DNA from: Bacteroidota bacterium | GTDB lineage: Bacteria; Bacteroidota; Bacteroidia; Chitinophagales; Chitinophagaceae | Direction: 5' to 3' | Assembly: GCA_005883765.1 (NCBI GenBank) | Contig: VBAQ01000066.1 | Coordinates: 1-50,631 of the forward strand | DNA: 50,631 nt | Part shown: positions 26,920 to 35,396 of the stretch, piece after piece | How the letters are laid out: the number at the start of each line of letters is the position of its first letter | How positions within the stretch are numbered: the first letter of the stretch is position 1 | Translations under genes and position numbers: made by a program | Notes under the pieces: model-generated | What the model saw: the letters and a program-made list of their open reading frames with translations, nothing else | Told to the model about the DNA's origin: nothing | Database searches by the model: none

Positions 26920-27498
26920 TCATCTCTTAGGTTGCTTCAGTTTTTGCTCGATCATTATTCGTAGATTTCTTTTCCCATTTTGAATATAACTCTTCACCTG
27001 CATCATCGTAAATCCGGTTTTTTCGCTTATTTGCTGGTAGCTGTTCTTTTGAAGATAGAACAAAGTTACACATTGTTGCTGCTCCGGTGATAACTCCTTA
27101 AGCGCTTCAGCCATGTGTTCAATAGCATCATCACTTTGAAGCAAGCTTTCAGTCTCCCCGGGTTCATCAGTTGTTGACAGGTACCGTTCTGTCAGCTCTA
27201 CAGGCATTTTTCCATGGGTATCCCTTATTTTCATAAGGCAGTGATTTTTTGCCACCATGTATATCCACGATTTGAAATAATCAACCCGGTATTTTTTTAA
27301 TTCCGTAATGGCCTTTAAAAAAATTTGTTGTACACAATCTTTTGCTTCTTCTTCATTTTTTAAATATTTCATGCACACCCCCAGCAGCAGCAAGGTGTAT
27401 CGCGGCAATAGGATACCAAGCCACTCAGGATCATGGTCTGAATAAAACTGTTCAAGCAGTTGCTGATCCGTTAGATGTCTATACTTATCCGGGTTCAC
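26920..27498 (-). CDS. ECF-type RNA polymerase sigma-70 factor
   Basis: 192 residues with region 2 (TLLLLGVCMKYLKNEEEAKDCVQQIFLKA, then FKSWIYMVAKNHCLMKIR) and region 4 (LSPEQQQCVTLFYLQKNSYQQISEKTGFTMMQVKSYIQNGKRNL). It is the first gene of a two-gene unit with the small anti-sigma-like protein. It is distinct from the sigma factor at 5574 (different region 4 recognition helix), so the window holds two independent ECF systems. Confidence 0.92.
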   Translation of the reverse strand: MNPDKYRHLTDQQLLEQFYSDHDPEWLGILLPRYTLLLLGVCMKYLKNEEEAKDCVQQIFLKAITELKKYRVDYFKSWIYMVAKNHCLMKIRDTHGKMPVELTERYLSTTDEPGETESLLQSDDAIEHMAEALKELSPEQQQCVTLFYLQKNSYQQISEKTGFTMMQVKSYIQNGKRNLRIMIEQKLKQPKR

Positions 27499-27688
27499 AA
27501 ATAAACCAGTTCAAGAAAATTCACAAGTTCGAATATTTTAGGCTCTCATCATTAGTGTGCAATTTATGGAGTAAGTTGTAACGTTTTGAAACATAGGCAA
27601 CATCTTCAGCCATGCTAAGATGCAAATGAAATTATTTTTCACAATTGATTTTGTTTTTATTCATTACTTAGCCCCACAAAAGTATTTC

Positions 27689-28450
27689 ATGGAATTTGCA
27701 GTTTGTAGTGTACCTGCGGCGCCGGTAAGAAAAAGATCCTCACATAAAGCAGAAATGGTAAACCAATTACTCTATGGCGAATCCATGGTTATTCTAAAAG
27801 CAAAGCATAATTGGCTTAAGATCCAAAGCATGCATGATAACTATGAGGGATGGCTGAGAAACAATTTGGTTACGCACATTCAGGGAAACCTGCTGGATTA
27901 TTCTATGGTGGCCGGTGATCTTATCAATACAATTACCGTAGGAGAAACGAACATGCACCTTTCCATGGGCTATACTTTGCCGGGATTTAGTCATGGTGCG
28001 GGCCGTATCGGAGAACTATATTACCAGTTTAACGGGTTTTCATTCAACCGAAACGAAATAAAACCGTCAGGAGAAATGATCAGGCAATTAACTATGCCGT
28101 GGCTCAACGCTCCCTATCTATGGGGCGGGCGCACTCCTTTGGGTGTGGATTGTAGTGGCTTCGTGCAGGTAATTTTTAAAATAATGGGACTTGACTTATT
28201 GCGCGATGCAAAGTTACAGGCGGGGCAGGGCATGAGGGTTAAGAGTCTCAAGCAGGCACAGTGCGGAGATCTTGCTTTTTTTAAGAATAAGAAGGGGAGG
28301 ATTACGCATGTTGGGATTTTGCTGAGTCCTTCGCAAATAATCCATGCCTCCGGAAAAGTGCGTATCGATGCTATTGATGAAAAAGGCATTACCAACAGAG
28401 ACACAGGAACAAGAACTCATTCATTAGCGGTAATTAGGAGCTACTGGTAG
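27689..28450 (+). CDS. NlpC/P60-family C40 peptidase with SH3 domain
   Basis: From the ATG at 27689 there are 253 residues: an SH3b-like domain first (EFAVCSVPAAPVRKRSSHKAEMVNQLLYGE), then the C40 core with Cys155 (GVDCSGFVQVIF), His207 (RITHVGILL) and His219 (IIHASG). No signal peptide is present with this start, which fits YkfC-type gamma-D-glutamyl-diaminoacid endopeptidases that recycle cell-wall peptides in the cytoplasm. A longer start at 27620 adds 23 residues that do not form a clear signal. The 3' end overlaps the convergent lipoprotein by 27 bp. Confidence 0.88.
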   Translation: MEFAVCSVPAAPVRKRSSHKAEMVNQLLYGESMVILKAKHNWLKIQSMHDNYEGWLRNNLVTHIQGNLLDYSMVAGDLINTITVGETNMHLSMGYTLPGFSHGAGRIGELYYQFNGFSFNRNEIKPSGEMIRQLTMPWLNAPYLWGGRTPLGVDCSGFVQVIFKIMGLDLLRDAKLQAGQGMRVKSLKQAQCGDLAFFKNKKGRITHVGILLSPSQIIHASGKVRIDAIDEKGITNRDTGTRTHSLAVIRSYW

Positions 28451-29077
28451 TGTTGCTTCATTCTGCATGATCTTTATCCGAAAAGTAATTGTAAATATAT
28501 TCTGGTAGTCATCCAATTTTGCCCAGGTTATGGAAAGTGGTGAAAGAAGGCTCAAAGCAAATGAGAAATAATTTTTCACCATTCCAACAACTTCCTCCTC
28601 TTTCTTCAATTCAGAAATTTCACCGTAAAAGTTTTTTCCATATTTACGATCGAATTTTGAAAATTCTCTTTTTACTGCTTCTGTGCCTGCAGCACCATAG
28701 CTGTAGCCAACCAGTTGATAAAAAAGCAAGGTATCGATCGTCCGGAGCGAATCTTCCAGGTCAACTTCGCTTTCGGCCAATCTTATTTCAACCCTGTCAG
28801 CTTTAAAACTGTAAGGATTATGGCTGCTATAATCACCTTTGAAAAAGAAAAAAGCAGTATCAGATCTTTTGTTCAATGTTTTGTTCGAAAGTGTAGGATC
28901 ATTGATCAAGTGATTTAGAAACGTGCTAAAATGAATATTGTAGGGATTAGAGCGAAAATAGTTTTTCGCAACCTGGAAAATTGGATTGTCACTTGAAATT
29001 TGTTGAGCATTAGTTTGCTCTTGCGAGCGGCAACAGGCAGCAATCGTCAAGAGAAAAAAAACCTGGATAGTTCTCAT
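28424..29077 (-). CDS. Hypothetical lipoprotein
   Basis: 217 residues with a lipoprotein-like signal (LLTIAAC, Cys15 likely lipidated). The mature part is mixed alpha/beta without a recognised motif; it has a DTLLFYQLVGYSYGAAGTEAVKREFSKFDRKYGKNF segment near the centre. It is the last gene of the minus-strand run and starts 3 bp after the TauE/SafE-like gene, so is probably translated with it. The 3' end runs 27 bp into the convergent peptidase gene. Confidence 0.65.
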   Translation of the reverse strand: MRTIQVFFLLTIAACCRSQEQTNAQQISSDNPIFQVAKNYFRSNPYNIHFSTFLNHLINDPTLSNKTLNKRSDTAFFFFKGDYSSHNPYSFKADRVEIRLAESEVDLEDSLRTIDTLLFYQLVGYSYGAAGTEAVKREFSKFDRKYGKNFYGEISELKKEEEVVGMVKNYFSFALSLLSPLSITWAKLDDYQNIFTITFRIKIMQNEATLPVAPNYR

Positions 29078-29080
29078 GGA

Positions 29081-29482
29081 TCAAAACAAGCCCTTCAGCC
29101 ATTTAAAAATACCTTCGTCCCAGCCCATCATTTTAAAAGCTGTATAAAAAAGAACGATGGCAAATATTTTTTTAACGAGGTCCTGGGAGAGTGATAACGC
29201 GAGTTTACTCCCCAGCCATCCGCCCAGCACGAAGGCCGCGCACATAATGCCCACTACCTTTAAATCTATGAACCCTTTATTGTAATAATTCATCACAGCC
29301 AGGATCCCCACAGGGAGCAGGAGAAGTCCCAATGAAGTTCCCTGTGCTGCCTGCTGGGAAAATCCAAGAAAAAAAACCAACGCAGGTACGATGATGATCC
29401 CCCCACCAACGCCTACTAGCCCGCTCAATGTACCTGCCGCCAATCCTACCAGGATCAGAATTAAAATTGTTTCAGAATTCAT
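29081..29482 (-). CDS. Half-size TauE/SafE (TSUP) membrane permease
   Basis: From the ATG at 29482 there are 133 residues with about four hydrophobic helices. GLVGVGGGIIIVPALVFFLGFSQQAAQGTSLG is the hallmark repeat of the sulfite/sulfonate exporter family. Usual members have about 250 residues built from two such halves; here there is one, so it would need to pair with another half or a second copy. Longer start at 29551 adds 23 residues with Phe- and Lys-rich sequence and seems less likely. It is part of the minus-strand run downstream of ppa. Confidence 0.8.
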   Translation of the reverse strand: MNSETILILILVGLAAGTLSGLVGVGGGIIIVPALVFFLGFSQQAAQGTSLGLLLLPVGILAVMNYYNKGFIDLKVVGIMCAAFVLGGWLGSKLALSLSQDLVKKIFAIVLFYTAFKMMGWDEGIFKWLKGLF

Positions 29483-29574
29483 TTTTGCCAGCTTATTTTG
29501 TTTCACGAAATTCAATTTTCTGTCAAAAGGAAAAAGAAAAAAGAGCGACAAACATTTTGTTTTTCACGGTTGTC

Positions 29575-30126
29575 CTATCCCTTATCGTTCTGAAAACTTT
29601 CTTTATAAAATTTTATCGCTTCTTCGATGATCTTGAGTGCTGCTGCTTTATCCTGGAAGTTGTCTATCTCTACTTTTTTATTTTCGAGCACCTTATATTG
29701 TTCGAAATAATTTTTCAACTCAGCCAAGAAATGATGCGGCAGTTCCTCGATATTTTTATAATGGTTGACCGAAGGATCTTTTGAAGCTACGGCAATGATC
29801 TTGTCATCCATCGCCCCCTGGTCGATCATTTGCATGTTGCCGATTACTGTTGCTTCTACGAGGCAAAGCGGTTGGATGGACTGGGAACAGAGTACAAGGA
29901 TGTCAAGCGGATCGTTATCCTGCCCGAGTGTTTGTGGAATGAATCCATAATTAATGGGATAGTGGAAAGAGGAATAAATAACCCTGTCGAGTTTTAGCAA
30001 ACCAGTTGTTTTATCCACTTCATATTTTGATCTTGACCCTTCAGGAATTTCTATTATAGCATTGACTACTCGTGGCGCTCCGTCCCCATATGAGACTCCA
30101 TGCCAGGGATGATGAACGGTGAGCAT
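29575..30126 (-). CDS. ppa: Inorganic pyrophosphatase (type I)
   Basis: Hydrolyses pyrophosphate released by biosynthesis. 183 residues with the family pattern IIEIPEGSRSKYEVDKTTG, YPINYGFIPQTLGQDNDPLDILVL (the DxDPxD metal-binding motif at NDPLD) and ATVIGNMQMIDQGAMDDKIIAV. It lies between the DUF190 gene (59 bp) and the TauE/SafE-like gene (92 bp) in the same direction. Confidence 0.96.
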   Translation of the reverse strand: MLTVHHPWHGVSYGDGAPRVVNAIIEIPEGSRSKYEVDKTTGLLKLDRVIYSSFHYPINYGFIPQTLGQDNDPLDILVLCSQSIQPLCLVEATVIGNMQMIDQGAMDDKIIAVASKDPSVNHYKNIEELPHHFLAELKNYFEQYKVLENKKVEIDNFQDKAAALKIIEEAIKFYKESFQNDKG

Positions 30127-30185
30127 GTTATTGGTGATTGGTTTATTTATTAGTGTTTTTATATCTTACGACCCACGACTCGAAA

Positions 30186-30533
30186 CTACTTCTTTGGTTT
30201 ATAATACAACACCTCTACTTTTTCTACTGTGATCAATCCGCCACGGCCACATTTTTCAAACAACTCGTTTACCACGGGAATAAATGAATCGATCTTTTCT
30301 TCCTCGTCAACGATCTCAACCACGATAGGGAGGTCTTCGGACAGCTCGATCAATCTTGCTACATGAATGCGACTGCTGGCTCCGTAAGACATGATCCCTT
30401 TCAAGACAGTACCTCCTGCCAATCCTCTTTCCCTTGCTGCTAACAAAATGGCTTCATACAAGAGTCGATGTCCTATTTTATCAACTTCTCCAACAAAAAT
30501 GCGCAATAGTTTGGATCGCCCCTGCAATTCCAT
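30186..30533 (-). CDS. DUF190 PII-like protein
   Basis: 115 residues of the DUF190 family: LLRIFVGEVDKIGHRLLYEAILLAARERGLAGGTVLKGIMSYGAS then IVVEIVDEEEKI. These proteins fold like PII signal proteins and frequently accompany crcB; they may regulate the fluoride channel or bind small ligands. The start is 1 bp after the crcB stop, so the two genes are coupled. Confidence 0.93.
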   Translation of the reverse strand: MELQGRSKLLRIFVGEVDKIGHRLLYEAILLAARERGLAGGTVLKGIMSYGASSRIHVARLIELSEDLPIVVEIVDEEEKIDSFIPVVNELFEKCGRGGLITVEKVEVLYYKPKK

Positions 30534-30534
30534 A

Positions 30535-30912
30535 TTATAAAAGTTTCATGATCGCTATACCCCCAAATACCGCTGCAATGCCTAATACAACACTTGCAAT
30601 AGTATAAATTAAAAAATAAATCGTGTCATTGCCGCGCAGGAGGTTCATGTTTTCAAAGGCAAAGGTGGAGAAAGTAGTGAAGCCACCGCAAAAACCTGTT
30701 ACCAATAACAATCTTATCTGCGGCGTTATGAATGTTACTTTTTCTGCAGCCGCATAAATAACACCTATCAAAAAACAACCTGCCAGGTTTACAATAAAGG
30801 TCGCCCACGGAAATGGATGCGGGTGATCTTCGCTCAACCATTTTTGACAAAGATAACGGGCCATGCTGCCGGCCCCACCGCCAAATGCTACCAATAACAG
30901 ATTTTTGATCAT
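30535..30912 (-). CDS. crcB: Fluoride channel CrcB (Fluc)
   Basis: 125 residues with four hydrophobic helices. Key signatures are GGGAGSMARYL, TFIVNLAGCFLIG with the conserved Asn, and GFCGGFTTFSTFAFE. Fluc dimers export fluoride across the inner membrane. It shares 4 bp with the upstream lipoprotein gene and touches the DUF190 gene downstream. No fluoride riboswitch could be recognised ahead of the unit. Confidence 0.96.
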   Translation of the reverse strand: MIKNLLLVAFGGGAGSMARYLCQKWLSEDHPHPFPWATFIVNLAGCFLIGVIYAAAEKVTFITPQIRLLLVTGFCGGFTTFSTFAFENMNLLRGNDTIYFLIYTIASVVLGIAAVFGGIAIMKLL

Positions 30913-31364
30913 TTATGAATGGTATCAATGACTGGTTTGTTTAAGCTGGTATCCAGGTCGTGCTCGAAAAGATATTTCAGGTCGACAAGCCACTGTCCAT
31001 CTTGTTTTACAATTTTCAATGTGTCCTTGTCATTTTTGTAGGAATTAGAAAACACAGTGATGGTGGTGGAGTCATTTTGCAAAAGAGGATCGTAGAAACG
31101 AAGAGACGCGTTTCTCAGATTTCTTTTTTCATCCACATCCATGCGATTATATCTTCTCTCGGTCACGTCCAGGTAGCCTATATTCGTCGAGTCTTGAACC
31201 ATGTACCTGGCGGCAAGCTTATAGTCGCCTTTCAATGCTGCCTCCAGAAAATTTCTGGCGGCATCCAGGTCGTTATCTGATTTATTTTCCTTCGCGTCTT
31301 TGTCTGGGTTGTTGCAGCTGGTTAGCAGAAGAAGAAAAAAAACTACTGGCCTTATTTTTTTCAT
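30909..31364 (-). CDS. DUF4878-like lipoprotein
   Basis: 151 residues with lipoprotein signal LLLLTSC (Cys17). The mature part (AARNFLEAALKGDYKLAARYMVQDS..., ending in GQWLVDLKYLFEH) looks like an NTF2-like/DUF4878 domain. It overlaps the crcB start by 4 bp, which couples them. Role near a fluoride exporter is unknown; it may simply be co-transcribed. Confidence 0.7.
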   Translation of the reverse strand: MKKIRPVVFFLLLLTSCNNPDKDAKENKSDNDLDAARNFLEAALKGDYKLAARYMVQDSTNIGYLDVTERRYNRMDVDEKRNLRNASLRFYDPLLQNDSTTITVFSNSYKNDKDTLKIVKQDGQWLVDLKYLFEHDLDTSLNKPVIDTIHK

Positions 31365-31422
31365 TGGCGCAAAATAATGAAAGTTTGGCAGAGAGAACCT
31401 TGCCTCGCCCCTTGCTGAGGCC

Positions 31423-32661
31423 TCACCTGAACTGTATCGCCTTCACGGGCCTGACCCGTCTAACGATGAATGAAGGGATCATTAACACGAGGAAAGAGAT
31501 CAAAAGAGTTCCGCTGCAAACGAGTGCAACCTGCCACCACACAATTTTCACTGCCGCCTCGCTCATATAGTATGCTTCTTCCTTTAACTTAATAAAGCCG
31601 GTAGATTGCTGTAACCAGCAAATGCCGATGCCGAACGCGGTCCCGAGAATGATGCCGACACACGTGATAATGGTGGAATGCTGCAGAAATATTCTTTGTA
31701 CGGTCCAGTTTCGTGCACCCAGGGCCTTCAGAACGCCGACCATGCGGATGCGCTCAAGGACCAATATGATAAGGCATGTAATGAGATTGATGATAGCTAC
31801 GACGATCATAAAGCCGATCAATACATCCCTGGTCACGTCCTGCATGCTGAGCCAGTCAAAAATATTTGGATAAAGATCTTTAATGGTTCTTGTGTCCCAC
31901 GTCGACGGAAAGTTTTCAATATTGTAATAGAGATCATCGGAAATCTTCTGCATATCGTGATAATCCTTTATAAAAATCTCGTAACCGCCAATTTGATTGG
32001 GCTTCCAGCCGTTCAAACGCTGTATCAGTTTCAGATCGCCGATGGCAAAGGTTTTGTCATAATCTTCAATGCCCGTTTTGTAAATGCCGACTATGGCCAG
32101 TTTATCGGGTCGTAATGACCCATCGGGTTTTATAAAATAAATTACGACTTTGTCGTTGAGCTTTAGTTTTAATTCTCCGGCGGTATAACTTGAAATGATG
32201 ATCTCCCGGCTATAAGTTGTATCACTAAATCGAAGCCACCGTCCCTGCTTCATGAATTGCTTCAGGTGATCAAAGTTGTAGCTACTGTCAAGACCTTTCA
32301 TCAATACACCTTCCATTTCCTCCTTCGTTCTCAAAATGGCATACTTCGTCGCAAAAGGGTGAATGCTGACCACGGCCGCGTTTTGCCTGATGGCTTGTGT
32401 GATCGTATCATTTTTTTCTATTTGTTCTTCCTCCGCAATGCTTGATTTCATTGGTTGCTTGTATTGCACCCGGATATGCCCCCAGAAACTAAAAACTTTT
32501 TGGCTCACTGTTTCCTGGAAGCCATTCGTGAAGGCAAGCGTAACAATCATGACAGCCACGCTGATCACGGTGGCCACAATGGACAGGCGAATAATAAATC
32601 TTGAAAAAGATCTTTGCCGGTTAAATGCGATACGATTTGCTATGAAGCTTGCAACCTTCAA
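31423..32661 (-). CDS. ABC transporter permease of the FtsX/LolE type
   Basis: From a TTG at 32661 there are 412 residues: TM1 near the N-terminus (RLSIVATVISVAVMIVTLAF), a large periplasmic MacB-PCD-like domain (about 60-265), and three helices in the C-terminal FtsX domain. Members in Bacteroidota act like LolC/LolE in moving lipoproteins to the outer membrane; the ATPase is not encoded here. The longer reading from an ATG at 32748 begins in a GC-rich repeat and gives an odd acidic N-terminus. A TAnnTTTG box at 32695-32702 sits between the two starts and supports the TTG. The lipoprotein/crcB genes follow after 58 bp. Confidence 0.82.
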   Translation of the reverse strand: MKVASFIANRIAFNRQRSFSRFIIRLSIVATVISVAVMIVTLAFTNGFQETVSQKVFSFWGHIRVQYKQPMKSSIAEEEQIEKNDTITQAIRQNAAVVSIHPFATKYAILRTKEEMEGVLMKGLDSSYNFDHLKQFMKQGRWLRFSDTTYSREIIISSYTAGELKLKLNDKVVIYFIKPDGSLRPDKLAIVGIYKTGIEDYDKTFAIGDLKLIQRLNGWKPNQIGGYEIFIKDYHDMQKISDDLYYNIENFPSTWDTRTIKDLYPNIFDWLSMQDVTRDVLIGFMIVVAIINLITCLIILVLERIRMVGVLKALGARNWTVQRIFLQHSTIITCVGIILGTAFGIGICWLQQSTGFIKLKEEAYYMSEAAVKIVWWQVALVCSGTLLISFLVLMIPSFIVRRVRPVKAIQFR

Positions 32662-32694
32662 GGTTCTTAATTTGTCTTTTAGAAGTTCTCCAAA

Positions 32695-32702
32695 CAAAAA
32701 TA
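32695..32702 (-). promoter_or_regulatory. Candidate -7 box of the permease gene (minus strand)
   Basis: TATTTTTG on the minus strand is an exact TAnnTTTG match, about 33 nt ahead of the TTG start at 32661. No convincing TTTG box lies further upstream. Confidence 0.4.
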
Positions 32703-32755
32703 AGAGTAATATATTTTCCTCTTCCCTTTCCCTCTCCTCGTGTCGCAAGCGATGA

Positions 32756-32780
32756 CACCCCTCTCTTCACGAGAGGGGTG
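32756..32780. repeat. GC-rich 10-bp hairpin in the divergent intergenic region
   Basis: CACCCCTCTC-TTCAC-GAGAGGGGTG forms a perfect 10-bp stem, followed on the right by TGGGACGAGGG. The layout resembles GC-rich intergenic repeats common in this group of bacteria. It lies between divergent genes and has no T run, so it is not a terminator. Confidence 0.6.
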
Positions 32781-32830
32781 GGACGAGGGAAGGACTTAAA
32801 AAATTAAATCTTAATTTCACGTTCATCCAT

Positions 32831-34108
32831 ATGAAGCATTTTTTCTTCTCTTTCCTTTGTTTTTCTTCTATTGTGTCGACGGCACAGATCCCGGATCACA
32901 TTTACAAACCCAATATTCATTCTATTACTCTTACCAAGGCTGGTGATATTTACAGTTATCCCGTAATGAGTTTGAACAGCGGTGAACAATTTGAGCTTCA
33001 CTTCGATGACCTGGACGCTGATGTCAAGTCCTACTATTACACTTACTTGTTATGCAATGCCGATTGGAGCCCATCGACTCTTTTTACCTTTGATTATATA
33101 AAGGGGTTCCAAAACGTTCGGATCAGCAATTACCGGACTTCGTCCATTGCCTTTACCCGCTACACACATTACCAGGCTGTGCTGCCAGATCGCAATTGCA
33201 TTCCTACGCGGTCCGGAAATTATTTGTTAAAAGTTTTTATTGATGGTGATACGTCTAAGCTTGTTTTTGCCAAGCGCTTCCTCGTGGTCGAAAACAAAGC
33301 GTCCATTGCTGCGCAAATTCAGCAACCTTTTAATGCACGTTGGTTCCAGACCTATCAGAAAGTGAATGTCGGGGTCACTCTAAATAGTAATATAAATGTT
33401 TTCAACCAGCAAGACGCCAAGGTGGTGATATTGCAGAATTATGCCTGGCCAAATGCTATATATCTCAACCGACCTAATATTTTTCGTGGAAATTATTTTG
33501 AATACAATGATGAAGCAGCCACTTCATTCCCGGCAGGTAAGGAATGGCGCTGGATTGACCTGCGTAGTCTCCGATTGATGAGTGACCGCATGCAGCGGCT
33601 CGACAAGAATGGGAACATGACTGACGTATTTGTAAAGCCCGATGGTGAGCGCCAGCAGCAGCCTTACATTTATTATCGGGATCTCGATGGCATTTTTACT
33701 ATTGAAACGTTGGATAATGTGAATCCTTACTGGCAGGGTGATTATGCACGTGTTCATTTTAGCTATTTCCCTCCCGGTAATCGTCCTTACGAGGGCAAGG
33801 GCGTTTACCTCTATGGTGAATTGACCAATTATACTCCCGATGATTCCTCGAAAATGATCTTTAACACGGACCGAGGCGCTTATGAAAAAACCCTTTTTCT
33901 CAAGCAGGGCTATTATAATTATTCATACGTAACTGTACCGGATAAACCGACCGGTGAATATTTTTCTTTTGAAAACACGGAAGGAAATTATTGGGGAACC
34001 GAAAACGCTTACATGGTGCTGGTTTATTATCGTGCCTTTGGCAGCCGCGCTGACGAGTTGATCGCCTTCACTACACTTAATTCTATTTTTCAACGATCAG
34101 GCTTTTAG
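32831..34108 (+). CDS. Type IX secretion system plug protein (DUF5103)
   Basis: 425 residues with a signal peptide (1-19, ending STAQ). The sequence from IPDHIYKPNIHSITLTKAGDIYSYPVMSLNSG on is the DUF5103 / T9SS plug first domain, followed by the second beta domain. The family seals the large SprA translocon channel on the periplasmic side when PorV is absent. The T9SS gene porT and a T9SS cargo lie within 10 kb, but there is no operon with either. Confidence 0.9.
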   Translation: MKHFFFSFLCFSSIVSTAQIPDHIYKPNIHSITLTKAGDIYSYPVMSLNSGEQFELHFDDLDADVKSYYYTYLLCNADWSPSTLFTFDYIKGFQNVRISNYRTSSIAFTRYTHYQAVLPDRNCIPTRSGNYLLKVFIDGDTSKLVFAKRFLVVENKASIAAQIQQPFNARWFQTYQKVNVGVTLNSNINVFNQQDAKVVILQNYAWPNAIYLNRPNIFRGNYFEYNDEAATSFPAGKEWRWIDLRSLRLMSDRMQRLDKNGNMTDVFVKPDGERQQQPYIYYRDLDGIFTIETLDNVNPYWQGDYARVHFSYFPPGNRPYEGKGVYLYGELTNYTPDDSSKMIFNTDRGAYEKTLFLKQGYYNYSYVTVPDKPTGEYFSFENTEGNYWGTENAYMVLVYYRAFGSRADELIAFTTLNSIFQRSGF

Positions 34109-34271
34109 TTTTTTTTATTCTGCAGTAGCATCGTTGAACACTTTTGCGGCCTGCATCAGCATTTCAGGGCATATCGTTTGCTTGCTTATAAAAATTAAAT
34201 TTACCGGCTCATAATTCATCCCGATCCCGATCCCGATAGCTATCGGAACTTTGAACTGTTAACTCAAGAAC
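34109..34271. other. Intergenic region with CCGATAGCTATCGG palindrome
   Basis: Three direct copies of CCCGAT (from 34220) lead into a perfect 14-bp palindrome, CCGATAGCTATCGG, at 34233-34246. A 9-bp inverted repeat (TTCAACGAT at 34089-34097 with ATCGTTGAA at 34130-34138) spans the end of the plug gene. A 34-codon minus-strand ORF (34115-34219) was noted but not accepted as a gene. Confidence 0.6.
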
Positions 34272-35309
34272 ATGCCTCTGATAGAATTTAGCGATAAAGG
34301 CCTTTATTGCCGTGCCGGCGGTTTTTATATTGATCCATGGAAACCGGTTGACAAGGCCATCATCACCCATGCCCATAGCGACCATGCGCGGTGGGGATCA
34401 AAGTACTATTTGTGTCATGCGCAATGCAAGCCTCTTTTGCAAATGCGACTGGGTGAGAATAATTATCAAGCGGTAGAATGGGAAGAAAAAATATTCGTGA
34501 ATGGCGTCCAGGTTTCTTTGCATCCGGCAGGTCATATGATCGGTTCTTCACAAATACGTATTGAAGTCAATGGGGAGGTTTGGGTTGTTAGCGGCGATTA
34601 CAAAATTGAAGACGATGGATTGAGTGGAAAGTTTGAACCGGTAAAATGCAACACGTTTATTACTGAATCAACTTTCGGATTGCCTATTTACAATTGGAAA
34701 CCACAGATCGAGATTTTTCAAAACATCAGGGACTGGGTTTGCAGGAACAAAGAACTTGGAAAAACGTCGGTATTTATTGCCTATAGTTTGGGAAAGGCGC
34801 AAAGATTATTGCAATGTTTGCCAGAGATCGGTTTACCCATTTATGTGCATGGCGCTATCTGGAATGCACATCAGGCCATTGTAAGCAGCGGGTTTCAATT
34901 GCCGGATGTAAAACGAATAACTTATGAAACACCGAAAGGATCATATCTGGAAAATATCGTTATTGCACCTCCCGGTACCGAAGGCTCAGCCTGGATGAAA
35001 CGTTTTTATCCGTATGCAGTGGGTATTTGCAGTGGCTGGATGCAGGTAAGAGGAACTGTACGCAGAAAAAATGCGGATGCAGGATTTGCTCTTAGCGATC
35101 ATGCCGATTGGAAAGGATTATTACAGACAGTAACGGAAACGACGGCAGAAAAGGTTTATGTAACTCATGGCTACCAGGCTGTGTTCAGCCGGTATTTGAA
35201 TGAGATTGGGATTGCTGCCGCCGAAGTAAAAACAGAATTTGGGAACGAGGAAGAGGAAAATAGTGCTGCAGTTGCTGAAGCCCAGGAAACAATAGACAAT
35301 AATCAATAG
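34272..35309 (+). CDS. Ligase-associated DNA exonuclease (metallo-beta-lactamase fold)
   Basis: 345 residues of the MBL/beta-CASP exonuclease family that accompanies ATP-dependent DNA ligases. Metal-binding motifs are HAHSDHARWG (HxHxDH) near residue 34, HPAGHMIGSS, SGDYKIEDDG, and SDHADWKG near the C-terminus. It should trim DNA ends before ligation. The matching ligase begins 88 bp downstream on the same strand. Confidence 0.92.
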   Translation: MPLIEFSDKGLYCRAGGFYIDPWKPVDKAIITHAHSDHARWGSKYYLCHAQCKPLLQMRLGENNYQAVEWEEKIFVNGVQVSLHPAGHMIGSSQIRIEVNGEVWVVSGDYKIEDDGLSGKFEPVKCNTFITESTFGLPIYNWKPQIEIFQNIRDWVCRNKELGKTSVFIAYSLGKAQRLLQCLPEIGLPIYVHGAIWNAHQAIVSSGFQLPDVKRITYETPKGSYLENIVIAPPGTEGSAWMKRFYPYAVGICSGWMQVRGTVRRKNADAGFALSDHADWKGLLQTVTETTAEKVYVTHGYQAVFSRYLNEIGIAAAEVKTEFGNEEEENSAAVAEAQETIDNNQ

Positions 35310-35396
35310 GCAATGAGACGGTGGCGCAGAATATTACTACTAACTATTAAAGCATGAAGAATACAACCAGTGGTCGGTAATTAATACTTAGGAACA

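Noticed and set aside
31365-31422. Fluoride riboswitch ahead of the lipoprotein-crcB unit
   Set aside because: The 58-bp gap and the flanking sequence lack the conserved elements of the crcB motif.
34115-34219. 34-codon minus-strand ORF (begins MNYEPVNLIF, ends FNDATAE) beside the CCGATAGCTATCGG palindrome
   Set aside because: Too short, no promoter or signal features, and its upstream part is made of the repeat itself. It might be the remnant of a gene end, but one sequence cannot show this.
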